In this document: piece by piece, positions 1 through 12,062 of the stretch
Layout of the letters: the number at the start of each line of letters is the position of its first letter
How positions within the stretch are numbered: position 1 is the stretch's first letter
Assembly: GCF_963576675.1 (NCBI RefSeq)
Contig: NC_088913.1
Location: 81,963,001 to 82,027,000 of the forward strand
Source: Euphorbia lathyris
Taxonomy: Eukaryota; Streptophyta; Magnoliopsida; Malpighiales; Euphorbiaceae
DNA: 64,000 nt
Direction of reading: 5' to 3'
The notes under the pieces: generated by a model
What the model saw: only the letters and a program-made list of their open reading frames with translations
Database searches by the model: none
Told to the model about the DNA's origin: nothing
Made by a program: the position numbers and the translations under genes

Positions 1-89
1 GTTGACTGCTTATTGTGAGAATTATGGTTAGAACTTTGGTAGTTCAATTGTAATATAATGGCGTTAGATAATTTGGAGACTCTTAAGTA

Positions 90-1909
90 TTGATTATTAT
101 CTTTCTATTTCACGCCCGATGCCGATTGAGGTTGTCTAGGGTCGGGTGTGACAAGGTGGCTTGGGATTCTCATCTTGAGTTTAAAAACTTTGTCCAGGAT
201 AATTGGAAGCCTCAGTCAAATGTTTTACAAGCTTCTGAGAGTTTTAGGAGTAATGTGGTGGCCTGGAATAAAAACATCTTTGGTCACATTATCAGAAGAA
301 AGAATAAAATTTTAAGCAGGATTGAAGGCATCCACCGTATGTTGGAAATTAGGTTTGATCATAGTTTAGATGGTCTTCTGAGAACCCTCCAGAAGGAATT
401 AGAAGATGTGTTGAGACAGGAAGAGTTACTTTGGTTTCAAAAATCTAGGAAAGCTTGGATTAAAGATGGAGATCGCAACACCAGGTATTTCCACCTTTCT
501 ACGGTTATTAGAAGGCAGAGGAATCGAATTGAGGCTATCAAAGATCCGAATGGGGATTATGTTTATGAGAATAAGGATATTTGTCATTTGGCCCTTACTT
601 TCTATAAAGATTTATTCAAATAAGACATTGTGGATCTGGATAAAGCTCTTTCTGGGACTACGTTTCCTATGTTGGGAGATAAGGTGCTGGAAGCTTTCCA
701 GCCTATTGAGAAAGAGATTGATCAGGCGATCTTTAGTATTGGGGCTACTAAAGCTCCTGGGGTTGATGGTCTCACTGCCGGTTTTTATCATAAACATTGG
801 GAGACGGTGAAGGAAGGTGTTTATAGTTTTATTAAAGGAGTTTTTAATGGGTCTGAGGATGTTAGGCTGGTGAACAAAACTCTTCTGGTTCTGATTCCTA
901 AAGTGGAGAATCCGTCTTCCTTCTTACAGATGAGACTTATTAGTCTTTGTAATGTGCTTTACAAGGTTATTACAAAAATTGTGGCTAATAGATTCCGGTG
1001 TATTCTTCCTGATATTATTAGCCAGAATCAAGGCAGTTTTGTTCCTGGGAGACAGATGATGGATAATGTGGTTATAGCCCAGGAGATGGTCCACTCTATG
1101 AAAATTAAAAAGGGGAAAAAGGGTATTATGGCTCTGAAGTTGGATCTGGAAAAAGCTTATGACCACCTTAACTAGAATTTTCTTATTGATAGTCTGAAGA
1201 GAGCAGGTATTCTGGACAATTGGATGAGACTAATAGAGGTTTGCATTTCTTCTCCGGTTTTTCAAGTTTTAATTAATGGAGATATGTCTGAGGAGTTTAC
1301 TCCTTCCTAGGGCATCCGACAAGGGGACCCTATGAGCCCTTTCTTATTTGTTATTGCTATGGAAAGGTTGACTCACCTTATCCAAGATGTTGTTAGTAGT
1401 GGGATCTACCACTCGATTTCCAATAATAGATTCTGCCCCCCGATTACTCATTTGTTCTTTGCTGATGATGTGATGATCTTTGTGGAAGGGAATGAGGAGC
1501 AAATAGGTGTGATCATGGAAATCCTTAACTGTTTCTGCTCTGCCTTTGGTCAAAAGTTTAATATCCAAAATCCCGGATGTTATGTTCGAAAAACATAAGT
1601 CATGGAGTCTGCAAAAGGCTGAGTGAAATCTCTGGTATTCCTCTAACTAATTCTTTGGGTAAATATCTGGGGGTTCCCCTCCATAGTGAAAGAGTGTCTA
1701 AAGCTTCCTTTAAAGAGACTTTCGACAAAACTAATAGTAAATGTGCCATTCGGAAAGCAAAATCCCTTTCTCTTACGGGTCGTCTTACCTTGATTCAGTC
1801 TGTCAACTGTGCGGTTCCTAATCATATTATGCAAGCATGTAGACTTCTTGAGCCTGTTCTTAATGATCTTGATAAAATCAATCGTCGTTTCCTATGGGGG
1901 GGACTCTGA
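90..1909 (+). pseudogene. LINE ORF2 fragment: linker and reverse transcriptase
   Basis: Translated pieces in several frames together form a LINE reverse transcriptase. The first piece (90-623) has the KAWIKDGDRNTRYFH motif found just before the RT domain. The second (630-1175) has the TKAPGVDGL motif and ends in LEKAYDH followed by a stop. The stretch near 1310 has IRQGDPMSPFLF, and 1332-1598 carries the catalytic box as HLFFADDVMIF. The part at 1577-1909 covers the RT thumb and linker (GRLTLIQSV). Such enzymes perform target-primed reverse transcription. In-frame stops near 620, 1173 and 1308 and a shift near 1580 show that no protein can be made. Confidence 0.88.
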
Positions 1910-2069
1910 GAAGGGGAAAAAAATCCACCTTGTTCCTTGGAAAGAGGTTTGTCAACCGGAAATTATGGGAGGCCTGGGGATTAGACTGGCCAGGGATAAT
2001 AATAAAGTGTTACTTATGAAACTTCTGTAGAGGATGTGGCAACTTCCTTCTTCTCTTTGGGTTTAGTTA

Positions 2070-2741
2070 TTGTGTGGGAAATATAGAAAGGATAGGATTT
2101 TTGGGGGTCCTAAGGAGAGAGTTAGTAATTGCTCCTTTCTTTGGAAAGGTCTTAGCGTTGTGTTTTCAGAGTTTTACTCTGGGATTGGTTGGGCAGTGGG
2201 CAATGGCAAATCTATCAGTTTTTGGAATGATATCTGGATTGGGGATAAGCCTTTATTAGAAACTTATAGAGTTCCGCCTCCTGTTGATTGTCGGAATTGG
2301 AGGATTGCCGATGTTGTAGATTCTGAGGGCGAATGGATTTGGTCGAGATTCGATTCTTATCTTAGTCTGGAAACTCTCCTGAAAATTAAAGGAGTTAAAA
2401 TTAGTAGTAAGGAGGAAGACATGGATAGTCACTGTTGGTCTTTGACCAATAATGGGGCTTATTCTTGTAAATCTGCTTTTGAGGCCTTCAATCTTAATTT
2501 GGAGACTCCGCACCCTGAAGTTTGGAAAACTATTTGGGCCTTGAAAGTTCCGTACCGCATTAGGAGTTTCCTGTGGCTTGGGGTAAAAAATAGGTTGCTG
2601 ATGAATATGGATAGAAAAAGACGTCATTTGGTGGACTCTGGAGCTTGTAGTAGATGCAGAGGTCATGATGAAACCATTTGTCATGCTCTTAGAGATTGTG
2701 CTAAGAGTAAAGAAGTTTGGAGGAAAGTTCTCCCTAACTAG
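2070..2741 (+). pseudogene. LINE ORF2 fragment: zf-RVT region
   Basis: This open stretch holds the region between reverse transcriptase and RNase H in plant LINEs. The core VPYRIRSFLWLGVKNRLL is followed by a Cys/His cluster, CSRCRGHDETICHALRDC, which is the expected CxxC...HxxxxC pattern. It is probably involved in RNA or DNA binding. The equivalent at 49178-51028 is still joined to its neighbours; here stops near 2028 and 2740 isolate it. Confidence 0.85.
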
Positions 2742-3037
2742 TTGTTGTCTTCTTTCTTGTCCCATTCTGATATTGACTGGTTTTTAGATGGTGTGAGTGG
2801 GAAGCTATTGGAAGGTCTTGAGCATGGTGTTATCATTTTTGCGGTTGTCTGTCATTAGATTTGGAGGTGGAGGAATGAGGAGATTTTTGGAGGAGAAACT
2901 GTGGTTAGGCCTAATTTTTTGATTTCTTCGCTAAGAAGATTTGTTCCATTGTTGATAGCTTCAAAAAGGATTGTTTAGATAGGGCTATCCAGAAGAAGGC
3001 TATTCATCTCATTGGCTGGAGTAGGCCTAGTGAAGGG

Positions 3038-3523
3038 GTGGTGAAGTTAAATACTGATGGCTCTTGTCTAATGGATGGTACAATTGCTGCTGGAGGGGTT
3101 CTGAGAGATGCTGGTGGCGGTTGGGTGTCTGGGTTTGCTCAGAATCTGGGTATGGGGTCTTCCTTTTCTGCAGAGCTTTGGGGGATCTTCTCCGGTATCA
3201 GGCTTGCTAAGAACATGGGCGTGAAAAAGCAGATTGTGGAATCTGATAACCTTGAAGCTATTAAAATGATGTCGGAGAAGAGTGCTATTTGTTTGAATAA
3301 CCTGAATTTAGTCAAAAGGATTAGAAGGGTTTGTTCTTCTTTTGATTCCATTAGCTTCTGCCATATTTTCAGGGAGCAAAACAGGGTGGCGGACCGTCTT
3401 GCAGCTGAGGGCCATGGCAGGATCTTGGGTGTCTCAACTTTCTCTTCTCCTCTTGAGTTACTGGTTTCTTTCTTTTTGGATGATGCGGTGGGGGTTAACT
3501 TTCTTAGGCTAATCCCGGGTTAG
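3038..3523 (+). pseudogene. LINE ORF2 fragment: RNase H-like domain (RVT_3)
   Basis: The C-terminal RNase H-like domain of the LINE. Four acidic positions expected for RNase H catalysis are present: the Asp in LNTDGSC, the Glu in FSAELWG, the Asp in VESDN and the Asp in VADRLA. The ORF stops at TAG just before the 3' UTR and A tail. It is cut off from the rest of the polyprotein by upstream stops, so it is a fossil fragment even though the domain itself is intact. Confidence 0.85.
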
Positions 3524-3839
3524 GTCTTTTTTGGTGTTTTTTCTGTTTGTCTTTTCTTTCCTTTCCTACCAAAAAAAAGTTAAGTTTTAAAAAAACGATA
3601 AATGTAATTAATTTATTTGATAATTATAAGACTATGAAAAAGACAATTTTATTACTTTAAAAAAAACACAATTTTATTATTTTATATTTATTTAATTCAT
3701 TTAAAGAAAAAAATATAATAAATTTGATGCACATACTATATTTATTAATTATTTTATTTATATATTATATATTTTTATTGTATTTCAATTTTATATATTA
3801 TATTTTGATATTTTTTATAGTTTGTCTAATTTTTGGGTT

Positions 3840-3965
3840 CAAGGTTCATCAGACACCCTTTACGTGGATTCTGTCTCAGTTAAAGTTTTCTGCATACACT
3901 CGACTCGAACTTGAGACTAACTTAAGCGATTTGAGGTCCTTAACCACTCAATCCAACCTTAATTG
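3840..3965 (-). repeat. Possible tRNA-derived SINE head
   Basis: On the minus strand, TGGATTGAGTGG (3955-3944) resembles a pol III box A with two mismatches. About 35 bases further on, GTTCGAGTCG (3910-3901) matches box B closely. The order and spacing suit a tRNA-derived SINE, followed on that strand by AT-rich sequence. No clear target-site duplication was found. Confidence 0.35.
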
Positions 3966-4108
3966 GTTTATATTTCGATTTTCATTATATTAAAATTCAA
4001 ATAATTCTATTATTTTGTATGGCTTTATTATATTCTTTTAAACAAAAAAAAAACTTTTTATGGGTGTGTTTTGTAAGCTTCCATAGGGCATTTTTTCCTA
4101 CATTGCTT

Positions 4109-4269
4109 TTAGCTATTAATGTGTATATTTAGAAAATATGTTATTATTTTATAATTAGCCTTGTTTAGGCGTGTTTCTTATTTCCTAGTTAGCGAAGGAC
4201 TAGGTTTCCTATATATATACATGTTCTTTGTGAATAAAGGGGACACGAGATTTTTATAGAGAAATATCA
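4109..4269 (+). repeat. Copia 5' LTR
   Basis: Begins near TTAGCTATTAATG and ends ...AGAGAAATATCA. It contains a TATATATA box and GTGAATAAAGGGGACACGAG, a likely polyadenylation region shared with the right LTR. Confidence 0.8.
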
Positions 4270-4281
4270 TGGTATTTGAGC
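4270..4281 (+). other. Primer-binding site (tRNA-iMet type, mutated)
   Basis: TGGTATTTGAGC lies immediately after the 5' LTR and differs at two positions from the usual plant copia sequence TGGTATCAGAGC, which pairs with initiator methionine tRNA. Confidence 0.75.
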
Positions 4282-4326
4282 AACGATCATCGATAGTGTT
4301 ATGCTCACAATCAAAGAACTAAAGGG

Positions 4327-6510
4327 GATAAATTTGAAAATATGAGTCGGAAATGTGTCTTTCTTGGTTATCCGTTTGGGAAAAAAATGTGAAGGTTGTA
4401 TGATTTATTGGTAAAAGAGTTCTTTATTTCACGTGATGTAAAATTTTGTGATGCGAAATTTATGTTTGACACTCTACCACCCCATGTATTTGGGGGTGAA
4501 GATGCTCATAATCACTATTTGGAATGTTATATGGATGATTTGGAGGAAAGTAATAACAATCAAGAAAAGTCAGTGTTAGAAGAAGAAGGTGGGGATAACA
4601 TGAATAATAGAGACGACAATGCTGAAGTAGTCGTTACCGGCGATTAGTGGGAGGATGAGCAGTCGCAGGTTGACGTCGATGAGATAGGTGTGCTAGTAGT
4701 GCCTACGGGGCAGCAAAATGGTGGACAACCAATGGATAGCTCAGTCTCGACCGGATAAGAGGTTCATATAGGTCGTGGGATGCGATCCAAGATTTCACCA
4801 TCGAAACTTCTTGATTTTATAACTCATACCATATAGAATAAGAGTCCCATCTAGAGTTCACTGACTTTATCATCTCCCTCAGGTACTCCATATCCTATAA
4901 CTCATTTTGTTAATTGTGATAATTTTTTCTAGAAAACGTTGAAAGTTCCTTGCAGCAATCAATGCAGGAAATGAGCCAAAGAATTTCAAGGAAGCTATAC
5001 AAAGTAAGGGTTGGAGAAAAGAAATGGCTGAGGAGATTCAAGCTCTTAAAGGTTAGAGGACTTGGACACTTGCGGATTACCCCCAGGTAAAATGGATCTT
5101 AGAAGTGCATGGGTCTTCATTGAGAGGCGTGATGAAGAAGACAATTTACAGTGATTGAAGGTGCGGTTAGTTTGTGTTAGGAATCACAAAGTTGAGGGGA
5201 TTGATTACAATGAGACATTCGCTTCTGTAGCTAAAATGGTCACCATTCAGATGTTTCTAGCCATAGTTATAGTTAATAAATGGTTAGTTTATCAATGGAT
5301 GGTCACAATGCCTTTCTTCACGGGGATCTTGGGGAAGAAGTGTATTTGAAGGTGCCTCCGGGGTTTAATATTAAATGTTCAGGATTAGTCTGTTGGTTAA
5401 AGAAGTCTTTGTACGGTTTCAAACAAGCACCAAGGTGCTAGTTTGGGAAGTTGGTACATGCATTGAATAGTTTTGGTTTTTCACAGTTTTATTCGGATTA
5501 CTCTTTGTTAACTTTAACAATAGGAAAGATTCAAATTAATATGTTGATTTATATTGATGATATGATAATTGCAAGGAATGATGATCTTGCTTTGAGTTCT
5601 TTCAACACATATTTAGGACAATGTTTTAGTCTGAAGGACATGGGTGTTTTGAAGTATCTATTGGGGCTAGAGGTATCCCATAATGTTTACACATTTATTT
5701 ATTTATTTTTGTCAAAGAAAATATGCTCTTGAAATTATTGTTGAAACTGGCTTGTTGGGAGCTAAACCTGTCAAGTTTCTAATGGAACAGAATCACAAGT
5801 TAGCTTTAACTAAAGGAGAATTGTTAGCATATATCGTCAATACTGACATCTCTTTAGGCAACTCATTTATTTATTGATTACGAGGCATGGTCTTGGTTAT
5901 TTGGTCCATATTCTGTCTCAATTTATGCAACAAGCTCGGGAAGAACATTGGGAGGCAACCTTGCAGGTGGTGCGTTATTTGAAAAAACATCTATGTAAGG
6001 AAATTTTGCTTCGGTTTGATAGTGATCTTAGTTGAGAAGGATGGTATGATTCTGATTGGGCTAGTTGTCCGCTTACACTACGTTCCTTAACTAGATGGTT
6101 GGTTTTGCTAGGTTATTCTCTAATTTCGTGGAACACTGAGAAACAACATATATTTTTACGGTCTTCCGTTGAGACCGAGTATTATTCGATGGTTGCTCTT
6201 ACTTGTGATTTGAAATGGTTAAAGCAGCTTTTGGGAGAGTTGGGGGTGAGTCACCCGATAGGGATGCGACTATCTTGTGATAGTCAGTCATCTTTGTATA
6301 TTGCACATAATCCAGGTTTTCACGAGCGTACGAAGCGCATTAAAGCGGATTGTCATTTCATTCGAGATGCAATTCAAGGTGGACTTATTTCTCCTTCGTA
6401 TTCCCAAGAAAGTGCAATTGGAGAATATCTTCACGAAGGCATTAGGCAAAGGTCAATTTGAAATTCTATTTTACAAGTTGGGCATTCGAGATTTACATGC
6501 TCCAACTTGA
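4327..6510 (+). pseudogene. Copia pol remnants: integrase C-terminus, reverse transcriptase, RNase H
   Basis: The reading starts with DKFENMSRKCVFLGYPFGKK, the conserved C-terminal integrase segment, followed by a stop and then LYDLLVKEFFISRDVKF. At 5155-5349 the RT entry motif VEGIDYNETFASVAKM is visible, and the downstream stretch encodes a mutated version of the copia PPGF region. Part 5451-5732 has the catalytic box as LIYIDDMIIA. The RNase H piece at 6099-6461 holds SSVETEYYSMVALTCD and DSQSSLYIAHNPGFHERTKR. Stops and frameshifts between all parts make this a pseudogene. Confidence 0.85.
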
Positions 6511-6517
6511 GGGGGGG

Positions 6518-6682
6518 TTAGCAATTAATGTCTATATTTAGGAAATATGCTATTATTTTGTAATCAGCCTTGTTTAAGTGTGTTCCTTGTTTCCTAGTTA
6601 GTGAAGGACTCAGTTTTCTCTATACATATACATATGTTGTTTGTGAATAAAGGGGACACGAGATTTTTACAGAGAAATATCA
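6518..6682 (+). repeat. Copia 3' LTR
   Basis: Follows a purine-rich tract (GAGGGGGGG, about 6509-6517) and repeats the left LTR from TTAGCAATTAATG to AGAGAAATATCA with scattered substitutions. Confidence 0.8.
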
Positions 6683-6689
6683 ATTACAT

Positions 6690-7987
6690 TTTCATATGAA
6701 ACGTGTTTATTATTCTAAATATATATTTGTTTTGGAATTTTTACTTTTATTTTTGTTTATTTTTTCTTGTTTAAAGGAAATTTAGGATTGTCTCTTTTAC
6801 TCATTTTAATTCATATGGCCTTAAAAACATGGATATTGGTAAATTCATTTCTCGACCTACAATGAAATTGGAATTCCTAAGAAATTCATGAAGATATTTC
6901 CAATTTTCATATCTCTAAAACGTTGCAATGAGATTTTAGATAGAGTTTATGAGAAAGGAGGGAAAAAGAAGACATTGAAGGTTAAGAAGTTACATATTAA
7001 CAAATTGGAATGTGTTCTGAAAAAGTAGGGATATAATAGTTAATAATTTTAAACATAATTAAAATTTTCTCACTATATGTGTCAAGTGAATATTTTAGGT
7101 CAAAAATTTAACTCATCAATTTAAGTGAATAACAACTTAATTGAGTAAATTAAGTGGTTAATGAAAAGTCATAATTAAAAGTACTCAGTCTAAATAAGTG
7201 CTTTAAGTTTTTTTTAATTAAACAAGCCTAAGTTTGCATTTTTTTTATTAATATAGATACTTTTTAAAATATAAAAAATTGAAAAGATTGATGGAAGTTT
7301 CTAATCTTTTTTCTTCACTCACCCATGTTTTTTCTTATTTATTAGAATAATTTTTTCCTAAGTTTTCTAACGAAACTTTCTCCTTCTGAAACCTCTTTCC
7401 AGAGAAAAAAAAAAAATAGAGGTTATGTTAATTCTTTAAAACGTTTTTCATGAATAAACTATGCGAATATGTGTTAAATCCATCATGGAAATCTCGACAA
7501 TGTACAATATTTACGCAAGATGCGAAAGTGAAAAACATGGTTTAAGGGAGAATTAGAAGTTATCAACGTCACCTATAAAAGGTAGAACTATAAGATGGAA
7601 AAGTCTGCAAACACACATATTATAAATAGAAGATAGACCTTAGCAGAGTTAGACTATTGCAAATTCAGCTTTTTTACTTCGTTTTCTTAGTTGTAATCTT
7701 GTCATTTTAATTAGAGTTCAAGTTCATCATTTCCTTAGTTGTCAGTATAATATTTTTTGTTGCTCTTCAATTGTTCTGTAAGATTAATATTGTTTTGATA
7801 ATTAAAACCTCATGAATTTTATGATCTCTTTATTCGTTATAATCGTTTAATTTTAGAAGTTAGTAAGAGCAATTTAATTTTAGAGTTTGAGAATACTATA
7901 ATTTTTCACGCCTGTATTTTTCAAAAAAAAAAAAAATGGCAGGTCTAGTGGGACAACATTTATACAACATTCATAGATAGTTTATTA
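6690..7987. other. AT-rich intergenic sequence, no gene seen
   Basis: No coding region, RNA gene or clear repeat end was found. A short stretch near 7570-7640 has a TATAAATAGA box and could be part of an old LTR or promoter, but nothing supports a transcript. Confidence 0.5.
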
Positions 7988-8415
7988 TGACAAAGTTTTT
8001 AAAATTTAATAATTTGTCTGAAATTTAGCTGCACCAGAGAACAACCAAATATATATCATTTTTAAAAAATCATTTTCATTTTTCATAGTTTCCAAATACT
8101 GATAAGATAAAATATCATAGTTATTTAAAATGCTTAATATAGTTCTAGACTCTGTATTTGTCTAAAAACGTTAATTTTTCCTATAAATTTAAAATGTTTT
8201 TTTTATTGAATGTTAAGTAATTGATAGTATCAATTGTAACTCATGCATAATTATTAATTAAATATTTGGAATCAAAATATTTTACTTCATTAGCATTTCA
8301 CACTTAATTTTAAATATAAATCATTTGAGATGTTTAATATCTAATTGTTCAAGCAAACCATGTTTTACATTTAATTTGGGTGTTGTTAAACCCAGCCCCA
8401 TTTTCCCACCCCGGT

Positions 8416-8504
8416 CGGGCGTGTGGCTGTCACGACCGACCACGCGGTGAGGCGTGGGGCTATCACGTCCGACCGCGAGGTGAGGCGTGATGGCCACACG
8501 CCCG
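8416..8504. repeat. Subterminal GC-rich hairpin of the MULE, left end
   Basis: CGGGCGTGTGGC at 8416-8427 pairs with GCCACACGCCCG at 8493-8504, and the stem extends inward with mismatches. The loop holds two near repeats of CGACC...CG(A)GGTGAGGCGTG. It is related in sequence to the hairpin at the other end. Confidence 0.75.
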
Positions 8505-11208
8505 CGTGTCGATTCCGCAAAAAAAATAGCTTTTCCCCTCCCAAAAACCCGTAAATAGTATGTTAAACACGTAAATAGTCCGTTAAACCCGTAAATATGC
8601 GGTTAAACCCGTAACTACAGAATTGTACTTAAAACCAAAAATAATATAAGTTAATTAATAAATATTATTAATCACAACATATAAAACTAATATAATCTAG
8701 TCCAAGTCTCTCTCCTTTCAGCAAATAAATTCTCCAAATGACGAACACTCTGATGAGAAAATAATCGCCATTGGGTGGCAATGGGAGGCACTGGAAACGA
8801 AGGATGTAAATAAAGACGTATGTAGTGACGATAACTCCCCAAATGACAAATCACAATCTCTCGCTCAGGTGGTCTTCCATCGTCCGAACGCATTGGCAGT
8901 ATAGTGCAACATCCTAATTGTTCTGTAGTAAAAAGGAAAATTACTGCGTTCAATACAGATGCAGCAGCAAATAAGTCATCCGGACTCACCATCCAGTGGG
9001 ACTCACCACAACCCGCTCCTGTCCATTTAATACGTGTGAGGGCAGCATCAAACCCGTTCCCGTACACTGGCATATACAGATCACGGTTTGCCCGGATCTC
9101 ATTCTCTATGAGCACCCTCATCAGCTTCCACTCCTCTTGGTTATAGGTGATTGCATCGGCTAAAACACGAAATCCACAGTTATCATCCGCTACAACATCA
9201 TGGAATCCAGTAATAAATGGTACGATGAGACCTTGAACCCGATGTAAATGGTGGTAACTGGCGATATCCGCATCAAATCCGACTGAAAATATTAATATAT
9301 GAAATTTATCAATAAAAATATATTTACTTTAACTTCAACATATATATAAATGAAATAAAATATACCCGGCATCTGGCTGTTATGCACAGATGAGGATGAA
9401 GAACGTCCTCGACTACGACTACTCCTCGAACCCGAGGACCGTGCTCGACCTCGTGGTGACTGATTGTACTCCCATGCACTCGGATTTCATTTTGTTGATG
9501 AATTTCCCCTTGGTCTACCCCTAACAGTGTCTTTGACCTCAGGTTCTTTAAAGCCACTTTGTTCCGGGTTTATCTGATCATGAATCATCATCGATATGCT
9601 ACGCACCATTGAAGGATCTAATTTTTCAACCTTTTCCACAAGAGATTGAAAAAATCGGTGATCCTCAAACCCGTCAGCATATACTGGAGCAGTAACTGGT
9701 ATGTCACTCAACCCTTCAAACGCAAGAGATCTCCAAAAAGGATGGATGCGGTCAACACGGACCGATTCATTTGTGTCAATATATGTTTTCAGCTCACATG
9801 CACACGGAATGCCATGAGTCATGGGCAACACGCATCCGCATTCAGTTACCACATCCATACTCAATGCGTGCATACGCTTGAGCTCATCATTTAGTACAGC
9901 CAAACAGTAATGTGAAACGTGTAAGTCGAGATACGTGAAAGGTTCTCCACAGTGATTCACCGCGGATCTTCTTCTCGAGTCCTCGAGTGAGTATCTGATT
10001 ATATACAATGACGGATTATAAAACTAATGTATTAAACCTTAAAAGATTAAAGAAAATAACAGAATAAATGTCTTACTTGATCGCCTCGATCTGAGCCTCA
10101 ATGTCCTTGTGCACCTTCGCCCACACTGTATCAAGTGCACCAGTAGATGAATTCAACCACTGTTTCAACTGTGCATGTGAACTCTCCACTCGACAGGTTG
10201 TGGTGTTTCCTAAGTGCAACACCTTGTTCGTCCATGCTCGACAAAACTTCTCTTTATGCACTAGCCACGTGGTCTCCACGTACTGAATCACACCAGGCCA
10301 GTTGCTAGTAGTATTCTTCATAGCTACCACTCCGCCTCATATTCAGCTTCTGTCGGAGCTTCAATAATATGTTTCCATTTGGAATTTTTAAAAATTTCAC
10401 CAAACTTCTTCATTCCACTCAACTTGCCAACTCTATCCTCCACATCTTTATTAATATGCCATGTGCATAATAAATGATGAGAATGAGGAAATACCTCACG
10501 AACCGGCCACATCAGTCCTAACTCCCGATCTGTAGCAATGACTGCCGGATGCACAGCAGGTTAGAGCAAAAGCTTCAATTTTTGTAACACCCATATGTAA
10601 CTACCCTCGGTTTCATCCTTCATGATTGCATAGGCGATCAAAAAGTTTTTGTTAGAAGGCGTCATACCAATGATTTCGAAGAATGACATCTTATACTTGT
10701 TTGTTTTATATGTTGAATCCATACCAACAAACAAGTAATAAGATCGGAACAGTGTGATCGATGTTGGATGTGCCATAAATAAGTGAGTCACGACATTGCT
10801 GCCCGGCACCGCTTGCGTCCAATGTACATAGTCCTTATCTATAGCAAGCCGATAAAACTGACCGATTACATCCCGACCCTCAAAGCTCTCAGTCCTGATT
10901 TTCTCCCTGTAGTTGTAGATATGCCTTTGTGTCGGGCAATCCTCCGGATGTTTTTCTTTGATTGCAGCAAAAATAGCACAAGGCTTAGCTTGAGCTGAAC
11001 TCATTTCACGAATGAGTTTTTTGGAAGCCGGGCTTAGTCCGCTCATCTGTCTGTAGCCCTGACGATATACAGCCAACTGATGACAGTGTTGTCCTCTATC
11101 TCCAGGAATCCCATTCACCACCCAACCGCTCAATTCGCCGATTTCAATAACCTTTATCTGGAATTTGCACCCACAGTACTTTGTTTTTGTATTCTTCCGT
11201 AGTATAAC

Positions 11209-11663
11209 TAGACCTGTCCATGGGCCGGGCTGGGCCGGGCTCGGGCCGGGCCAGTCGGATTTTTAAGTAAAAATGCTCAGCCCAAGCCCAGCCCAGTCCA
11301 CAATTAATTTAGGCGGGCTCGGGCCGGGCTGGGCTTGGGCTTAAAAATCAAATCCCGAGCCCAACCCATACAAGCCCACCTAAATATATATATATATATA
11401 TATATATAATTGTTAATTATAAAAAAATAAATATTATACTTAAAAATAAATATTTAATATATAAATATATATTTATTAATTAATATTAATAAGCGGGCCG
11501 GGCTGGGCCGGCCCGTGTTATTTTTATTAATCCCAAGCCCGCCCAAAAAATAGGCGGGCTTTGGCGGGCCTGGGCCGATGAACAATTTTTATTGTCCAAG
11601 CCCGGTCCAAGGGACACGGGCCTGGGCGGGCCGGGCGGGTACCCGGGCCCGTGGACAGGTCTA
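11209..11663. mobile_element. hAT-type MITE nested in the MULE gene
   Basis: 455 bp. Terminal inverted repeats are TAGACCTGTCCAYGGGCC. The 8 bp duplication AGTATAAC lies on both sides (11201-11208 and 11664-11671). The ends are rich in GGGCCGGGC repeats and the middle in TA repeats. Removing the element plus one copy of the duplication restores the transposase reading frame. No ORF of its own. Confidence 0.95.
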
Positions 11664-12000
11664 AGTATAACATCCACATCCATATCCTTTTTCCTTTTAT
11701 AATTCTTAACACCACGAGCACATTTAACCAATATCCACTTTGACTTGCGCCCCGTCTTGTGCGACGCTGTTGTTAACTCAAACCCGATCCCAATTGCTGT
11801 CTGTTTTGCCCAGTTAACAGCTTCATGATATGTTTGAAATGTTTGTTTGGGAAAAAAATGCGAGCTGTAATCTATGCCATTTTCGCCAAATTCTTCCCAC
11901 GAAACCTCCTGTAAATGATTAATAACGAATATTTTGTATTAGAACGTCACATTTCTATAGCGTTTCGGTGTCTAAACTCGGATACAGCCACAAATATGCT

Positions 12001-12062
12001 CGGGCGTATGAACATCATGCCCCACCTCATGGTGGGGCGTGGGCGTGATGTTCATACGCCCG
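12001..12062. repeat. Subterminal hairpin of the MULE, right end, inside intron 1
   Basis: CGGGCGTATGAACATCA (12001-12017) pairs perfectly over 17 bp with 12046-12062. The inner part also pairs (GCCCCACC/GGTGGGGC). It shares the frame CGGGCGTRTG...ACCTC...GGYGGGGCGTG...CGCCCGCGTG with the left-end hairpin. Confidence 0.85.

Larger units (their letters stand above)
1..3578 (+). mobile_element. L1-type LINE, family A copy 1, decayed, 5' end outside window or lost
   Basis: A non-LTR retrotransposon on the plus strand. Fragments of its second ORF appear in order: a linker region, reverse transcriptase, the Cys/His finger typical of plant LINEs (zf-RVT) and an RNase H-like domain. The 3' end is an 8-A tail at 3571-3578 after CCTACC. 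A second copy at 49128-51074 matches closely from about base 1621 onward and has the same CTACC-A(n) tail, which confirms the end. The reading frame is broken by many stops and shifts, so it is dead. No endonuclease domain is visible; it would lie upstream of the window. Confidence 0.9.
4105..6685 (+). mobile_element. Ty1-copia LTR retrotransposon, internally deleted and decayed
   Basis: Two similar ~161-165 base LTRs enclose only about 2.25 kb of internal sequence. A primer-binding site follows the left LTR and a purine-rich tract precedes the right one. The internal region starts directly in the C-terminal part of integrase, so gag, protease and most of integrase are missing. The LTRs differ at many positions, which points to an old insertion. 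A shared ACATT lies just outside each end (4100-4104 and 6686-6690) and may be the target duplication, but the LTR tips are worn. Confidence 0.85.

Noticed and set aside
11486..11731. Pro/Gly/Arg-rich minus-strand ORFs
   Set aside because: Created by GGGCCGGGC repeats of the nested hAT MITE fused to a piece of the MULE frame.
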